The translations under genes and the position numbers were made by a program. A stretch of 64,000 nucleotides of DNA from Brevibacillus laterosporus DSM 25. Its GTDB lineage: Bacteria; Bacillota; Bacilli; Brevibacillales; Brevibacillaceae. The stretch lies in contig NZ_CP017705.1 in NCBI RefSeq assembly GCF_002706795.1, positions 3,656,501-3,720,500 on the forward strand, written 5' to 3'. Every line of letters starts with the position of its first letter. Positions within the stretch are counted from its first letter, which is position 1. Shown here one piece after another: positions 1-8,554 of the stretch. The notes beneath the pieces are model-generated. The model searched no databases. It had not been told where the DNA came from and saw only the letters and a list, made by a program, of their open reading frames with translations.

Positions 1-693
1 ATGTACGTTTCAGACAATCGAGTGGATCATTTCTTCTACGCTAGTCATTGTTACGTGGAAGGTATTATTAGAAGCGGAGGAATACCGCTTCTTTTGCCGT
101 TATTACACGAGGGTTTCTATCCAATCGATGAGGTACTTGAGGCTGTTGACGCCGTACTATTGACCGGTGGTGTTGATCCTGCCCCTCATCTATATGGAGA
201 AACGCCTCATCAGCGGCTTGGAGAAGTAGACTATGAACGTGATCAAGCTGAGCTTCGGCTAATCCGTACTCTATTAGATAATCGTAAGCCGATGCTTGGG
301 GTATGCCGAGGGGCTCAAATGATAGCAATAACAATCGGAGGTACCTTAGTACAAGATATTGAGAGTGTGTATCCGAACGCGTTGCAGCATCAGCAAATCG
401 GTTCTAAGCAATATGGCTCTCATTACATTCAGGTGTCAGATGGTTTTTTAAAGAGGGCATTACATGCCGAAACAGTCTTGGTGAATAGCTCTCATCATCA
501 GGCTGTTAAAACATTACCCACTGGTTATAATGTGACTGCTGTGGCTCCTGATGGTGTCATAGAAGGATTCGAAAGCGAAGATGGTCTTACTATTGCAGTC
601 CAATGGCATCCTGAACGTATGTGGATGCATGACGAACAGATGCTTGGGATATGCAAGGAGTTTGTACAGCTAGTAAAACAGCAAAGAGAATGA
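1..693 (+). CDS. Class I glutamine amidotransferase, gamma-glutamyl-GABA hydrolase-like (5' partial)
   Basis: Peptidase C26 / PuuD-like hydrolase of gamma-glutamyl compounds, expected in the cytosol. The nucleophile lies in GVCRGAQ (Cys102 of the visible protein) and the His/Glu pair in QWHPE (His203, Glu205); the LLTGGVDP turn precedes them, as in this family. Family members begin about ten residues earlier with a hydrophobic beta strand (usually ..IGIT..), which is absent here. The ATG at base 1 is therefore probably an internal Met and the gene starts outside the window. A strong hairpin terminator follows directly. The substrate cannot be told from sequence; gamma-glutamyl-GABA is only the best-known one. 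Confidence 0.85.
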   Translation: MYVSDNRVDHFFYASHCYVEGIIRSGGIPLLLPLLHEGFYPIDEVLEAVDAVLLTGGVDPAPHLYGETPHQRLGEVDYERDQAELRLIRTLLDNRKPMLGVCRGAQMIAITIGGTLVQDIESVYPNALQHQQIGSKQYGSHYIQVSDGFLKRALHAETVLVNSSHHQAVKTLPTGYNVTAVAPDGVIEGFESEDGLTIAVQWHPERMWMHDEQMLGICKEFVQLVKQQRE

Positions 694-706
694 TAAATAA
701 AACCGT

Positions 707-747
707 GGCGTGTAAGCAAGGAGGTTCCTTTGTCTACACGCCTTTTT
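707..747 (+). terminator. Rho-independent terminator after the amidotransferase gene
   Basis: Perfect 8-bp stem GGCGTGTA/TACACGCC with a partly paired interior, followed by TTTTTG. Confidence 0.8.
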
Positions 748-833
748 GTTACGTACAATCCTAAACATAAGATAGCGGTGTTTTAGGTTGGATGCACAAT
801 TGACCAAGTTTTGGGCAATCTATAAAAAAACAT

Positions 834-862
834 TTGACAAAAAAGAAAGTTGTAACTAAAAT
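834..862 (+). promoter_or_regulatory. SigA-type promoter of the redox operon
   Basis: TTGACA (834-839), a 17-base spacer and TAAAAT (857-862). It lies about 100 bases ahead of the NAD(P)-binding protein gene and its -10 is embedded in the palindrome at 850-870. Confidence 0.75.
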
Positions 863-870
863 AGTTACAA
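850..870. promoter_or_regulatory. Perfect palindromic operator overlapping the -10 box
   Basis: TTGTAACTA-AAA-TAGTTACAA: two perfect 9-base inverted half-sites around a 3-base centre. The palindrome covers the -10 element, the placement expected for a repressor site. Redox operons of this type are often under MarR/HxlR (YodB-like) or Rrf2 regulators. No such regulator gene is in the window, so the binding protein is unknown. Confidence 0.7.
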
Positions 871-963
871 GAAGAGCGGTTGTCCAATGACTTGATCTGA
901 TCTGATTTATTCAAATGAGCTACCGTGTTTTACAATTGATTCCTAATTAAGGAGGCCTTTCAT

Positions 964-1599
964 ATGAAAATCGCTATTATTGGAGCAACAGGAAGAGCAG
1001 GAAAATTGATCATGCAAGAAGCGGTGCAAAGAGGGCATGAAGTAACAGCTATCGTTCGCGATGCATCCAAGCTTGATCAAAATCAAAAGGTAGCTGTGCT
1101 ACAAAAAGACGTATTTGACCTAACTACTCAGGATTTAAATAAATTTGATGTTGTTGTAAATTCCTTTGGTGCAAAACCAGGAGAAGAACATTTACATGTA
1201 GATGCAGGAAATATTTTGATTGAGGCGCTAAAAAATGCTCCGCAAACAAAGCTATTTGTAGTTGGAGGAGCGGGTAGCTTGTTTGTAGATGAAGCGAAAA
1301 CGGTTCGACTATATGAAACCCCAGAATTCCCTAAAGAATATTTGGCTACAGCAACGAACCAAGGTAAAAATTTGGAGATTCTAAAGCAATCTAATCTACC
1401 TCAATGGACCTTCTTAAGTCCTTCAGCTATGTTTGAACCAGGTGAACGTACAGGACGTTATCAAAAAGGTGAGGAAAATTTACTAGTAAATGCAAAAGGT
1501 GAAAGCTCAATTAGCATGGATGATTATGCGATTGCAGTACTTGATGAGCTTGAAAATCCGCATTTTGTTAACAAACGTTTTACTGTTGCATCGGTATAA
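964..1599 (+). CDS. NAD(P)-binding (atypical SDR, YwnB-like) protein
   Basis: 211-residue Rossmann-fold protein of the NAD(P)H-binding / NmrA-like group. The N-terminal strand-loop runs straight into GATGRAG (residues 7-13), the dinucleotide site, and the length fits YwnB-like proteins. The start is secure: AAGGAGG ends 8 bases before the ATG. It is the first gene behind the palindromic promoter and is followed after 65 bases by a nitroreductase gene, so the pair probably forms an operon for quinone, nitro-compound or electrophile stress. That role is inferred from neighbours; no substrate can be read from the sequence. Confidence 0.85.
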   Translation: MKIAIIGATGRAGKLIMQEAVQRGHEVTAIVRDASKLDQNQKVAVLQKDVFDLTTQDLNKFDVVVNSFGAKPGEEHLHVDAGNILIEALKNAPQTKLFVVGGAGSLFVDEAKTVRLYETPEFPKEYLATATNQGKNLEILKQSNLPQWTFLSPSAMFEPGERTGRYQKGEENLLVNAKGESSISMDDYAIAVLDELENPHFVNKRFTVASV

Positions 1600-1664
1600 G
1601 TTGACCCCAGTAGGGCAAAGTTTTGAGTAGCAATATTTTTTCTAACAACAGGGAGGCTAGTATC

Positions 1665-2264
1665 ATGGCAAAAGATTTTTACGCAGCAGTCGAAGGAAGA
1701 CGTTCCATTTATGGTATCAGTAAAGAAGTAAGCATTTCGGATGATAAAATCAAAGAAGTAATTGAATTTGCTCTAAAACATACGCCGTCTTCATTTAATT
1801 CGCAAACAGCTCGCATCGTGCTTCTATTAGGAGAACAACATGATAAATTATGGAATTTGACGGAGGCAGCTTTGCGTAAGGTAGTTGGCGACAACAACTT
1901 TGCTCCAACAGAAGAAAAAATGAAATCTTTCCGTAATGGATACGGAACAGTACTCTTTTTTGAAGACCAACAAGTTGTAGAGCAACTACAAAAGGATTTT
2001 GCGCTGTATAAAGACAATTTCCCTATTTGGTCCCAACAATCTTCTGGTATGCATCAGTTTGTTATCTGGACCGCACTTGAAATGGAAGGCTTAGGAGCTA
2101 CCTTACAACATTACAACCCATTAATTGATGAAGATGTGAAAAAGGAATGGAATGTTCCAGGTCACTGGAAACTAATTGCCCAAATGCCATTTGGTCAACC
2201 AACAATGGCTCCTAAGGAAAAAGAGTACAAACCACTAGATGAGCGTTTTAAAACGTTTAAATAA
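1665..2264 (+). CDS. Nitroreductase family protein
   Basis: 199-residue FMN-dependent NAD(P)H nitroreductase fold. The N-terminal basic motif EGRRSIYGI and the HTPSSFNSQ stretch, which contribute to FMN binding in this family, are visible, as is the late conserved GLGATLQHYN segment. The open frame extends upstream to a TTG at 1623, but the ATG at 1665 follows GGGAGG by 8 bases and starts at the usual family position, so it is preferred. It shares the promoter and operator at 834-870 with the upstream oxidoreductase gene. The likely job is reduction of nitroaromatics or quinones. Confidence 0.88.
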   Translation: MAKDFYAAVEGRRSIYGISKEVSISDDKIKEVIEFALKHTPSSFNSQTARIVLLLGEQHDKLWNLTEAALRKVVGDNNFAPTEEKMKSFRNGYGTVLFFEDQQVVEQLQKDFALYKDNFPIWSQQSSGMHQFVIWTALEMEGLGATLQHYNPLIDEDVKKEWNVPGHWKLIAQMPFGQPTMAPKEKEYKPLDERFKTFK

Positions 2265-2356
2265 GAAACACGTAACATATAAAGACATGTAACAAGATTT
2301 CCTTGATCAGGATGAACAGTGTAGTGGAGAAAAACTTGTAAAAATGGATATTTTAA

Positions 2357-2389
2357 GAGCTACCTACCTTGTGGGTAGCTCATTTTTTT
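2357..2389 (+). terminator. Terminator of the redox operon
   Basis: Stem GAGCTACC/GGTAGCTC, 9-base loop, then ATTTTTTT. Confidence 0.85.
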
Positions 2390-2408
2390 ATCTACGTCCG
2401 TATCTCTA

Positions 2409-2437
2409 TTCCCATCCACCTAACATCGAGTTATAAT
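2409..2437 (+). promoter_or_regulatory. Candidate promoter of the MATE gene
   Basis: TATAAT at 2432-2437 with a weak -35 (TTCCCA, 2409-2414) at 17-base spacing. Confidence 0.4.
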
Positions 2438-2482
2438 GAACAAATCTTTTAGAACGAATAGATGTCAATGGAGTAAAGAAGG

Positions 2483-3847
2483 GTGAATGTGAGTACAGAA
2501 ACCAACAAATATCAACGTCAAACTCTATTTCAAATTACGTGGCCAATCTTTTTTGAACTAGCGCTACATATGGGGATGGGGATTATTGCAACTCTGATGC
2601 TAAGTCATTATTCAGATGATGCAGCTACGGGTGTAGGGGTGGCAAATCAGCTCTTAAATATTTTTATTTTGATTTTTAACGTGACGTCAATTGGCGCGAC
2701 TATTCTGATTGGTCAAAGACTGGGAGCTAATCGATTAGATCAAGCAAGGCAGTTAGCACGTTCTGCTTTTGGCTTAAATTTTTGGTTTGGAATGGCTATT
2801 GCTGTGATTGTGGTACTGTTTGGTAAACAATTCCTTAGTCTCTTTGAGCTTAAGGGAGATGTTTTAAACTATGGACTTTTGTTTGTACAAATTTGTGGGG
2901 CATCGTTGTTTCTAGAATCAATTGCTTTAGCATTAAGTGCTGTACTTAGAAGTCATGGATACACGAAGGACTCCTTGATGGTCACCCTACTGATGGACAT
3001 GATTAGTGTAGGCGGTAATATCATCGCGATCACAGGTATTTTTGGATTGCCTATTACGGGAGTTACTGGCGTGGCTTGGGCAATGGTGGTGGCGCGGGCC
3101 TTTGCGGTAGGTGCTTTATTATATTTGGTGTTTCGTCAGCTTGCTTTACGCATTCGATTTAAAGATATCTTTATTGTAAGAAAAGAGGACATCCAAGGAC
3201 TTTTATCCATAGGGATTCCTTCTGCTGGTGAGAACTTGTCCTATCAGCTATCACAAGTAATCATTACGGGATTTATTGCCGTGATGGGAGCTTCATCGCT
3301 GGCGGCACGCGTCTATGTATTGAATATTTCTATGATTTGCTATCTATTCACACTGGCAATTGCACAAGGTACACAGTTGCTGGTTGCCCGTTATATTGGT
3401 GGGAGACAATATGATAAGGCCTTACGTCGCGGGATGCGTACATTAAAAATTTCGATGTGTGCTTCGTTTGCCACGACATTGATTATCGCGTTATTCGGCT
3501 CGCCTATTTTACAAATGTTTACGACTGATCCAGCTATTATTGAAGTGGCCCTTCCCGTCCTATGGGTCATGGTCCTTACCGAGACAGGTAGAGCGATGAA
3601 CATTGTTTTAATGGGCTCGTTAAAGTCTGCGGGTGATGTTCGGTTTCCAGTGATCATTGGCATTATTGCAATGTGGGGGATCGCAGTGGTCTTTAGCTAT
3701 ACACTTGGTATCTATTTTGGGCTTGGCTTACTAGGGGTATGGATTGCACAAGGAATGGATGAATGGTTCCGTGGGTGTTTTGCCATGCGTAGATGGTTAA
3801 ACAAACCCTGGGATACTACCCAAAATGTAAATCAAGCAACCAAGTGA
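2483..3847 (+). CDS. MATE family efflux transporter
   Basis: 454-residue polytopic membrane protein with the twelve-helix pattern of multidrug and toxic compound extrusion proteins. The N-terminal PIFFELALHM helix and the two similar halves (second half starting near SIGIPSAGENLSYQ) are family hallmarks. It would export cationic compounds in exchange for Na+ or H+; the substrate is unknown. The start is uncertain between GTG 2483 (GGAG nine bases upstream) and GTG 2489 (GAAGGG five bases upstream); only two residues differ. It is a single gene with its own candidate promoter, running up to dinB. Confidence 0.9.
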   Translation: MNVSTETNKYQRQTLFQITWPIFFELALHMGMGIIATLMLSHYSDDAATGVGVANQLLNIFILIFNVTSIGATILIGQRLGANRLDQARQLARSAFGLNFWFGMAIAVIVVLFGKQFLSLFELKGDVLNYGLLFVQICGASLFLESIALALSAVLRSHGYTKDSLMVTLLMDMISVGGNIIAITGIFGLPITGVTGVAWAMVVARAFAVGALLYLVFRQLALRIRFKDIFIVRKEDIQGLLSIGIPSAGENLSYQLSQVIITGFIAVMGASSLAARVYVLNISMICYLFTLAIAQGTQLLVARYIGGRQYDKALRRGMRTLKISMCASFATTLIIALFGSPILQMFTTDPAIIEVALPVLWVMVLTETGRAMNIVLMGSLKSAGDVRFPVIIGIIAMWGIAVVFSYTLGIYFGLGLLGVWIAQGMDEWFRGCFAMRRWLNKPWDTTQNVNQATK

Positions 3848-3920
3848 ATTGAATCGCTACACTCAGTGTTCTATAATAGCAATAGAATTCGATGAGAATA
3901 TATGTTTGGGTGGAGCGGCT

Positions 3921-4994
3921 ATGAAAAAATTTATTCATGTGGACATCGACGCATTTTATGCTAGTGTGGAGCAATTGGATCATCCAGAATGGCGCAATCA
4001 GCCTGTCATTGTGGGAGGTACGGGCAATCGGGGCGTAGTAGCTACCTGTAGTTACGAGGCTCGTTCGTTTGGTGTGCGTTCTGCTATGCCTGTTGCTATT
4101 GCACGTAAAAAGTGTCCACATGGTATTTTTGTTCCTTGTCGCTTTGCTCGTTATCATGAAAAATCCGAGGAAATTAGGCGGATTTATACGGAGTATGCGG
4201 AGTTATATCAACCCATTGGACTAGATGAGGCTTATTTAGATGTGTCTCACTACGAAAACGCAGTTCCCATTGCCAAAGAGTTGAAAAGACGCATTAAACA
4301 AGAAACCGGCCTCACCTGTAGTATCGGCTTATCCTACAATATGTCTCTCGCTAAAATCGCCAGCGATTTGAGAAAACCAGATGCTTTTGTCATTATTCGT
4401 GCAGAAAGTGCTTTGGATATTCTGGCTCCGTTACCAATCAGTGTCTTACATGGTGTTGGTAAAAAATCACAGGAGGTTTTATCTAAAAAGGGGATTGAGA
4501 CTGTCCGAGATTTATGGGGGTTGTCTCTTGAGGAAGTAGTTCAACTATTTGGCAAGTGGGGACATGCGCTATATGAGCGTGCACGCGGAGTGGATCAACG
4601 AGAAATCGAGATGGATCGCCCTGTTAAATCAATTAGTAGGGAAACCACCCTGGTGTACGATTTGCAGGAGCGTGACCGAATCGCTGAAATTGCCCGAGAA
4701 TTGCTTGCCCATATAAAAGAAGAAGTGGAGCAAGAGGGAGTTCAACCTCAGACGCTTACGTTGAAAGTTAGATTTACTGACTTCACAACAAAAAGTAAAC
4801 AGCGTAAAGTAGTGTCAGGAACATCTTGGGATTGGGAAGAATGGTTAGAAATTTTATTGGATGAATTTGATTTCTCGCATGGTGTTAGATTGATTGGAGT
4901 TGGTTTTTCTAATTTTCTGCGGGAAGAGGAGCAGAAGGAAAGATTTGAACAGCTAAGTATTTTTTCACTCCCTGCATGGAAAGAAGGAGTATAG
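3921..4994 (+). CDS. dinB: DNA polymerase IV (Y-family translesion polymerase)
   Basis: 357 residues. The catalytic carboxylates are in HVDIDAFYASVE (Asp8) and in GLDEAYLD (Asp102, Glu103). The helix-hairpin-helix segment (LHGVGKKSQEVL) and the little-finger domain follow, and the C-terminus carries QLSIF, a good match to the beta-clamp binding motif QLxLF. The open frame extends 24 codons upstream, but the ATG at 3921 is preceded by GGTGGAG and matches the usual MxxFIHVDxDAF start. Its role is error-prone bypass of DNA lesions. It lies 73 bases after the MATE gene and 1 base before the DUF393 gene, so it is probably cotranscribed with the latter. Confidence 0.93.
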   Translation: MKKFIHVDIDAFYASVEQLDHPEWRNQPVIVGGTGNRGVVATCSYEARSFGVRSAMPVAIARKKCPHGIFVPCRFARYHEKSEEIRRIYTEYAELYQPIGLDEAYLDVSHYENAVPIAKELKRRIKQETGLTCSIGLSYNMSLAKIASDLRKPDAFVIIRAESALDILAPLPISVLHGVGKKSQEVLSKKGIETVRDLWGLSLEEVVQLFGKWGHALYERARGVDQREIEMDRPVKSISRETTLVYDLQERDRIAEIARELLAHIKEEVEQEGVQPQTLTLKVRFTDFTTKSKQRKVVSGTSWDWEEWLEILLDEFDFSHGVRLIGVGFSNFLREEEQKERFEQLSIFSLPAWKEGV

Positions 4995-4995
4995 A

Positions 4996-5349
4996 ATGAG
5001 TAAGATCATCGTTTATTATGATGAACATTGCAACATGTGTTGCTTTATTCGTGAACGGTTATCTAGTTTATTGTTGCCCGGGAAAAAACAACGAATAGAG
5101 TGGCGTCATTATGAGGAGGCACCTGCTTGTCATCTACAAGATAAGGCGTGTGGAGAAGCGATGGAAGTCCACCTCCCCTCAGGAGAACGGTTGCGAGCAT
5201 TTTATGCCGTGAGAAAATTACTTGTTCTTACTTATTTTTGCTGGCTATCGCCTCTTTTCTATTTACCAGGTGCTGCTTATATAGGTGAGAAAGCATATGC
5301 TTGGGTTGCTCGAAATCGCTATCATTGGTTTGGAAGGACAGAGGGATGA
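4996..5349 (+). CDS. DCC-family (DUF393) thiol-disulfide oxidoreductase-like protein
   Basis: 117 residues. The N-terminal YYDEHCNMC motif (Cys12, Cys15, directly followed by Cys16) is the signature of the DUF393/DCC family (YuxK-like), which has a thioredoxin-like fold. A hydrophobic stretch (LTYFCWLSPLFYLPGAAYIG) is also typical. It begins one base after the dinB stop, and its own stop overlaps the next start (ATGA), so the three genes look translationally coupled. The biochemical role is not established; a disulfide function is inferred from the CxxC. Confidence 0.8.
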   Translation: MSKIIVYYDEHCNMCCFIRERLSSLLLPGKKQRIEWRHYEEAPACHLQDKACGEAMEVHLPSGERLRAFYAVRKLLVLTYFCWLSPLFYLPGAAYIGEKAYAWVARNRYHWFGRTEG

Positions 5350-5549
5350 ACAAAATGGCAGATACAAATCGGTTTCATTGCTGTGCGACGTGCCAGCATT
5401 TTTGTGTGAACAAGGGTGATAAGGGTGTAAAAACCACCTACTCCTGTGGCAGACTGGGATATGAGACGAAACCTTCCTATCGATTTGATTGTTGGCAACC
5501 GACAGAGCGTGTTTGCAAATTAGTTGAAAAAGAGAACCTTTCTTTATAG
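5346..5549 (+). CDS. Small Cys-rich, putative zinc-binding protein
   Basis: 67 residues with the pattern CCATCQHFC near the N-terminus and a second pair in YSCGRLGYETKPSYRFDCW. The four or more cysteines plus His suggest a zinc knuckle. It starts at ATG 5346, overlapping the preceding stop as ATGA, with GAGGG directly upstream; an internal ATG at 5355 has better spacing. I do not recognise a named family. A promoter for yqeG follows, so this is the last gene of the dinB unit. Confidence 0.7.
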   Translation: MNKMADTNRFHCCATCQHFCVNKGDKGVKTTYSCGRLGYETKPSYRFDCWQPTERVCKLVEKENLSL

Positions 5550-5565
5550 CAGATTTGATTTTGTT

Positions 5566-5595
5566 TTGCAACAAGCCTTCCAAATATGGTATAGT
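5566..5595 (+). promoter_or_regulatory. Candidate promoter of the yqe operon
   Basis: TTGCAA (5566-5571), 18-base spacer, TATAGT (5590-5595), about 65 bases before the yqeG start. Confidence 0.5.
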
Positions 5596-5660
5596 TAGTC
5601 CCGATATCTCGTTCGTGGTGCATGCAAGACCAGTGAACGGTGAACGGGAGGTACGGGCAT

Positions 5661-6188
5661 TTGCTTTTACAGAAGTTAACCCCTAATGAGTATGTGGAAT
5701 CCATCTTTTCCATTAATATAGATGAACTCCGAAAACGCAACATCAAAGCGGTGATAACTGATTTGGATAACACGTTAGTTGGATGGGACACACCAGATGC
5801 TACTCCAGAGGTAATGAATTGGTTTAAGCGTTTGGATGAAGCAGGAATTCAAGTGACGGTTGTATCCAATAATAATAAGGCGAGGGTTTTACAATTTTGT
5901 GAACCCTTACAATGCCACTATATTCCGGCTGCGCGAAAGCCTACCAATCAGGCGTTTAAACGTGCGATTGAGATCATGGATGTTCGCATTGAGGAGACAG
6001 TGGTTATTGGCGATCAACTGTTTACAGATGTGCTAGGTGGCAATTTATTAGGTTTTCATACGATTTTAGTTGTCCCAGTCAAAAATTCAGATGGTTTTTT
6101 TACGCGATTTAACCGGAAAATGGAACGACTTGCCCTGCATTGGATGAGCAAGAAAGGAATGATTTCGTGGTACAACAACAAGAAGTAG
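5661..6188 (+). CDS. yqeG: YqeG family HAD IIIA-type phosphatase
   Basis: 175 residues. HAD motif I is DLDNT (Asp34, Asp36), motif II is VVSNNN, and motif IV is GDQLFTD. Start TTG at 5661 is chosen because GGGAGG lies nine bases upstream and homologues begin MLxxLxPNEYV; the open frame reaches a GTG at 5640. Gene order yqeG-yqeH-aroE is conserved in Firmicutes. Members are probable phosphatases, and the substrate is not firmly established. The 3' end overlaps yqeH by 22 bases. Confidence 0.9.
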   Translation: MLLQKLTPNEYVESIFSINIDELRKRNIKAVITDLDNTLVGWDTPDATPEVMNWFKRLDEAGIQVTVVSNNNKARVLQFCEPLQCHYIPAARKPTNQAFKRAIEIMDVRIEETVVIGDQLFTDVLGGNLLGFHTILVVPVKNSDGFFTRFNRKMERLALHWMSKKGMISWYNNKK

Positions 6189-7306
6189 ATCAGGACTTCG
6201 AGGGCCCAATCAGCTGTGCGGGCTGTGGAGTTGAGATACAGACAGAAAACAAGGGGAAGTCAGGCTATGCACCAGCTTCTGCATTGACGCGTGATGCAGT
6301 CATTTGTCAGCGTTGTTTTCGTATTAAACACTATAATGAAGTAGCACCTGTAGAGATGCATGATGATGATTTTCTCCGTATTTTAAATGGAATTGGTTCC
6401 ACAAAGTGCTTAGTGGTTATGGTAGTTGATTTATTCGACTTCCAAGGTTCTTGGCTACGGGGATTACCACGCTTTGTTGGACAAAATCCAATCTTGCTGG
6501 TAGGAAATAAAGTAGATTTACTACCTCGTAATATCAATCTTAATCGTGTGAAAAACTGGATTCAGCATGAAGCGAAAGAACGCGGCTTAAAGCCAAATGA
6601 AGTGGTTCTCGTAAGTGCTGAAAAAGGAACCGGTATTGATGAATTGCTTGCTCGCATTGGAGAATTCCGTAAAGGGCGCGATGTTTATATTGTGGGTGTA
6701 ACTAATGTAGGGAAATCTACTCTGATTAATCGGATTTTACATGATTACGGAGCGACTGATATGGAAATTACCACTTCGCCATTCCCAGGAACTACCTTAG
6801 ATAAGATCGAGATTCCTTTAGAGGATGGTCGTTCTATATTTGATACACCTGGTATTATTAATCGCGATCAGATTGGTCACCTAGTGTCACCAGAGGATCT
6901 ACGTAAACTTACTCCAAAATCACGGATTAATCCGCGTGTCTTCCAATTAAACGATAAACAGACATTGTTCTTGGGTGGATTGGCACGGGTTGATTATGTA
7001 AGAGGAGAACGTCAGCCATTTGCTTGCTATTTGGCTAATGATCTATATATTCACCGTACAAAGTTAGATAATGCGGAAGAAGTGCTGGAGAAGCATCATG
7101 GGGAGATGCTTGCACCGCCTTCAGGAGAAGCGGCTAAAGCGTTATTGCCATTCACCCGTTATACGTTAAAAATTGATACAAATGTACCAACTGATATCGT
7201 TATTGCTGGGTTAGGCTGGATAGCGCTTCAGGGAAAAGTAAAAGGGGTCGTAGAAGTACATGTGCCTAAGGGTGTAAGTGTCGGATTACGAAAAGGCTTA
7301 ATTTAA
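6167..7306 (+). CDS. yqeH: Circularly permuted ribosome-biogenesis GTPase YqeH
   Basis: 379 residues. An N-terminal zinc finger (CAGC at 17-20, then CQRC) precedes a GTPase domain whose motifs are permuted: G4 NKVDL and G5 SAEKG come before G1 VTNVGKST and G3 DTPG. This order defines the YqeH/YlqF class, which acts in assembly of the 30S subunit. Start GTG 6167 has AAAGGA eight bases upstream; an ATG at 6140 in the same frame lies deeper inside yqeG and has no better site. A terminator-like hairpin follows before aroE. Confidence 0.95.
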   Translation: MVQQQEVDQDFEGPISCAGCGVEIQTENKGKSGYAPASALTRDAVICQRCFRIKHYNEVAPVEMHDDDFLRILNGIGSTKCLVVMVVDLFDFQGSWLRGLPRFVGQNPILLVGNKVDLLPRNINLNRVKNWIQHEAKERGLKPNEVVLVSAEKGTGIDELLARIGEFRKGRDVYIVGVTNVGKSTLINRILHDYGATDMEITTSPFPGTTLDKIEIPLEDGRSIFDTPGIINRDQIGHLVSPEDLRKLTPKSRINPRVFQLNDKQTLFLGGLARVDYVRGERQPFACYLANDLYIHRTKLDNAEEVLEKHHGEMLAPPSGEAAKALLPFTRYTLKIDTNVPTDIVIAGLGWIALQGKVKGVVEVHVPKGVSVGLRKGLI

Positions 7307-7338
7307 TCAAGTCCGTGTCGATCACTTGAACAACAAGC

Positions 7339-7366
7339 AAGCCCCTTCTTTGCGGAGGGGCTTTTC
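7339..7366 (+). terminator. Terminator-like hairpin between yqeH and aroE
   Basis: AGCCCCT/AGGGGCT stem followed by TTTCT. It could partly separate yqeGH from the aroE group. Confidence 0.65.
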
Positions 7367-7413
7367 TAACTTTACTTGGGGGAGGGGTCTTCCTGTTACA
7401 TAGTAAAACGACA

Positions 7414-8247
7414 ATGGTTGGATTGTTTGGACGTCCTGTGGGACATTCCTTGTCTCCGGTGATGCATAATACGGCTTTTGAACAAAAACAATTGCCCTTT
7501 GCTTATGCTGCTTTCGAAGTTAATGATGATCAGATTAAAGAAGCGGTCGAGGCTATTCGAGCTTTAGGTATGCGAGGCGCTAACGTCACCATTCCGCATA
7601 AGGTAGCCGTTATTCCGTATTTGGATAAAATTGATCCCTTGGCAGAACGGATTGGAGCCGTTAATACTATTGTAAATGAAGATGGCACCCTGATTGGTTA
7701 TAATACAGATGGAACAGGGTATGTTCGCTCGTTGTTGGAAGAAACAGGGGTTGATTTAACAGAGCAAGTTGTTACGCTACTAGGTGCTGGCGGTGCTGCC
7801 CGCGCAGTTGCATGTACATTGGTAGAACGAGGCGTAAAAGAAATTCGGATCGTTAATCGCTCATTAGAACGTGCAGAATTGTTGGCGATGGCGCTTGGAT
7901 CTCAAATCCCTATACGTGTATATTCATTTGCTCAAGCGGAGCAAGCGATTCTAGATAGCACTCTTTTAATCAATACGACTTCTATTGGAATGTACCCTCA
8001 TATTCAAGAAATGCCTGTGGATAGGATGTGCTTACGATCTGATCTAATTGTAAGCGACTTAATCTATAATCCATTAGAAACACAATTGCTACAGTATGCC
8101 AAAGCAATCGGAGCAACTCATCACTCGGGCCTTGGCATGTTTATAAATCAAGGGGCGCTTGCTTACGAATTGTGGACAGGTGAAGCGGCGCCAACTGATA
8201 AAATGAGAGAAATAGTGTTGCAGCACTTGCAACAAGGAGGAAATTAA
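7414..8247 (+). CDS. aroE: Shikimate dehydrogenase
   Basis: 277 residues from ATG. It reduces 3-dehydroshikimate with NADPH in aromatic amino acid synthesis. Visible motifs are [10 protein letters not shown] (substrate site), NVTIPHK with the catalytic Lys, NTDGTGY with the catalytic Asp, and GAGGAARA for NADP. The start is doubtful: the only good Shine-Dalgarno (GGGGGAGGGG, 7378-7387) is 26 bases before ATG 7414 but correctly spaced from an in-frame CTG at 7393. Using the CTG would add seven residues (MLHSKTT before the annotated Met). The gene abuts yqeI directly. Confidence 0.94.
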   Translation: MVGLFGRPVGHSLSPVMHNTAFEQKQLPFAYAAFEVNDDQIKEAVEAIRALGMRGANVTIPHKVAVIPYLDKIDPLAERIGAVNTIVNEDGTLIGYNTDGTGYVRSLLEETGVDLTEQVVTLLGAGGAARAVACTLVERGVKEIRIVNRSLERAELLAMALGSQIPIRVYSFAQAEQAILDSTLLINTTSIGMYPHIQEMPVDRMCLRSDLIVSDLIYNPLETQLLQYAKAIGATHHSGLGMFINQGALAYELWTGEAAPTDKMREIVLQHLQQGGN

Positions 8248-8538
8248 ATGTTAACTGGTAAACAAAAACGTTATTTGCGCTCTATGGCCCACCATCTTGC
8301 ACCTATCTTTCAAGTAGGTAAGGGCGGAGTAAATGAAAATATGGTAAAGCAGATTCAAGAAGCTCTTGAAGTACGCGAACTAATTAAAGTCTCCATTTTG
8401 CAAAATAATATGGATGACAAGCATGCAGTAGCAGAAGAATTGGCTACTGGTGCAGGTGCGGAAATGGTACAATTAATCGGTCATACCGTTGTTTTGTACA
8501 AAGAGTCAAAAGAGAACAAAACGATTGTGCTACCATAA
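8248..8538 (+). CDS. yqeI: YhbY/YqeI family RNA-binding protein (CRM domain)
   Basis: 96 residues, a single CRM domain. The motif VGKGGVNENMVKQI, the GxxG-type loop followed by a helix, is characteristic. The YhbY family is associated with assembly of ribosomal subunits. It starts immediately after the aroE stop with AAGGAGG overlapping the aroE end. It is part of the yqe operon with nadD 16 bases downstream. Confidence 0.93.
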   Translation: MLTGKQKRYLRSMAHHLAPIFQVGKGGVNENMVKQIQEALEVRELIKVSILQNNMDDKHAVAEELATGAGAEMVQLIGHTVVLYKESKENKTIVLP

Positions 8539-8554
8539 GGATTAAAGGAAGCAT

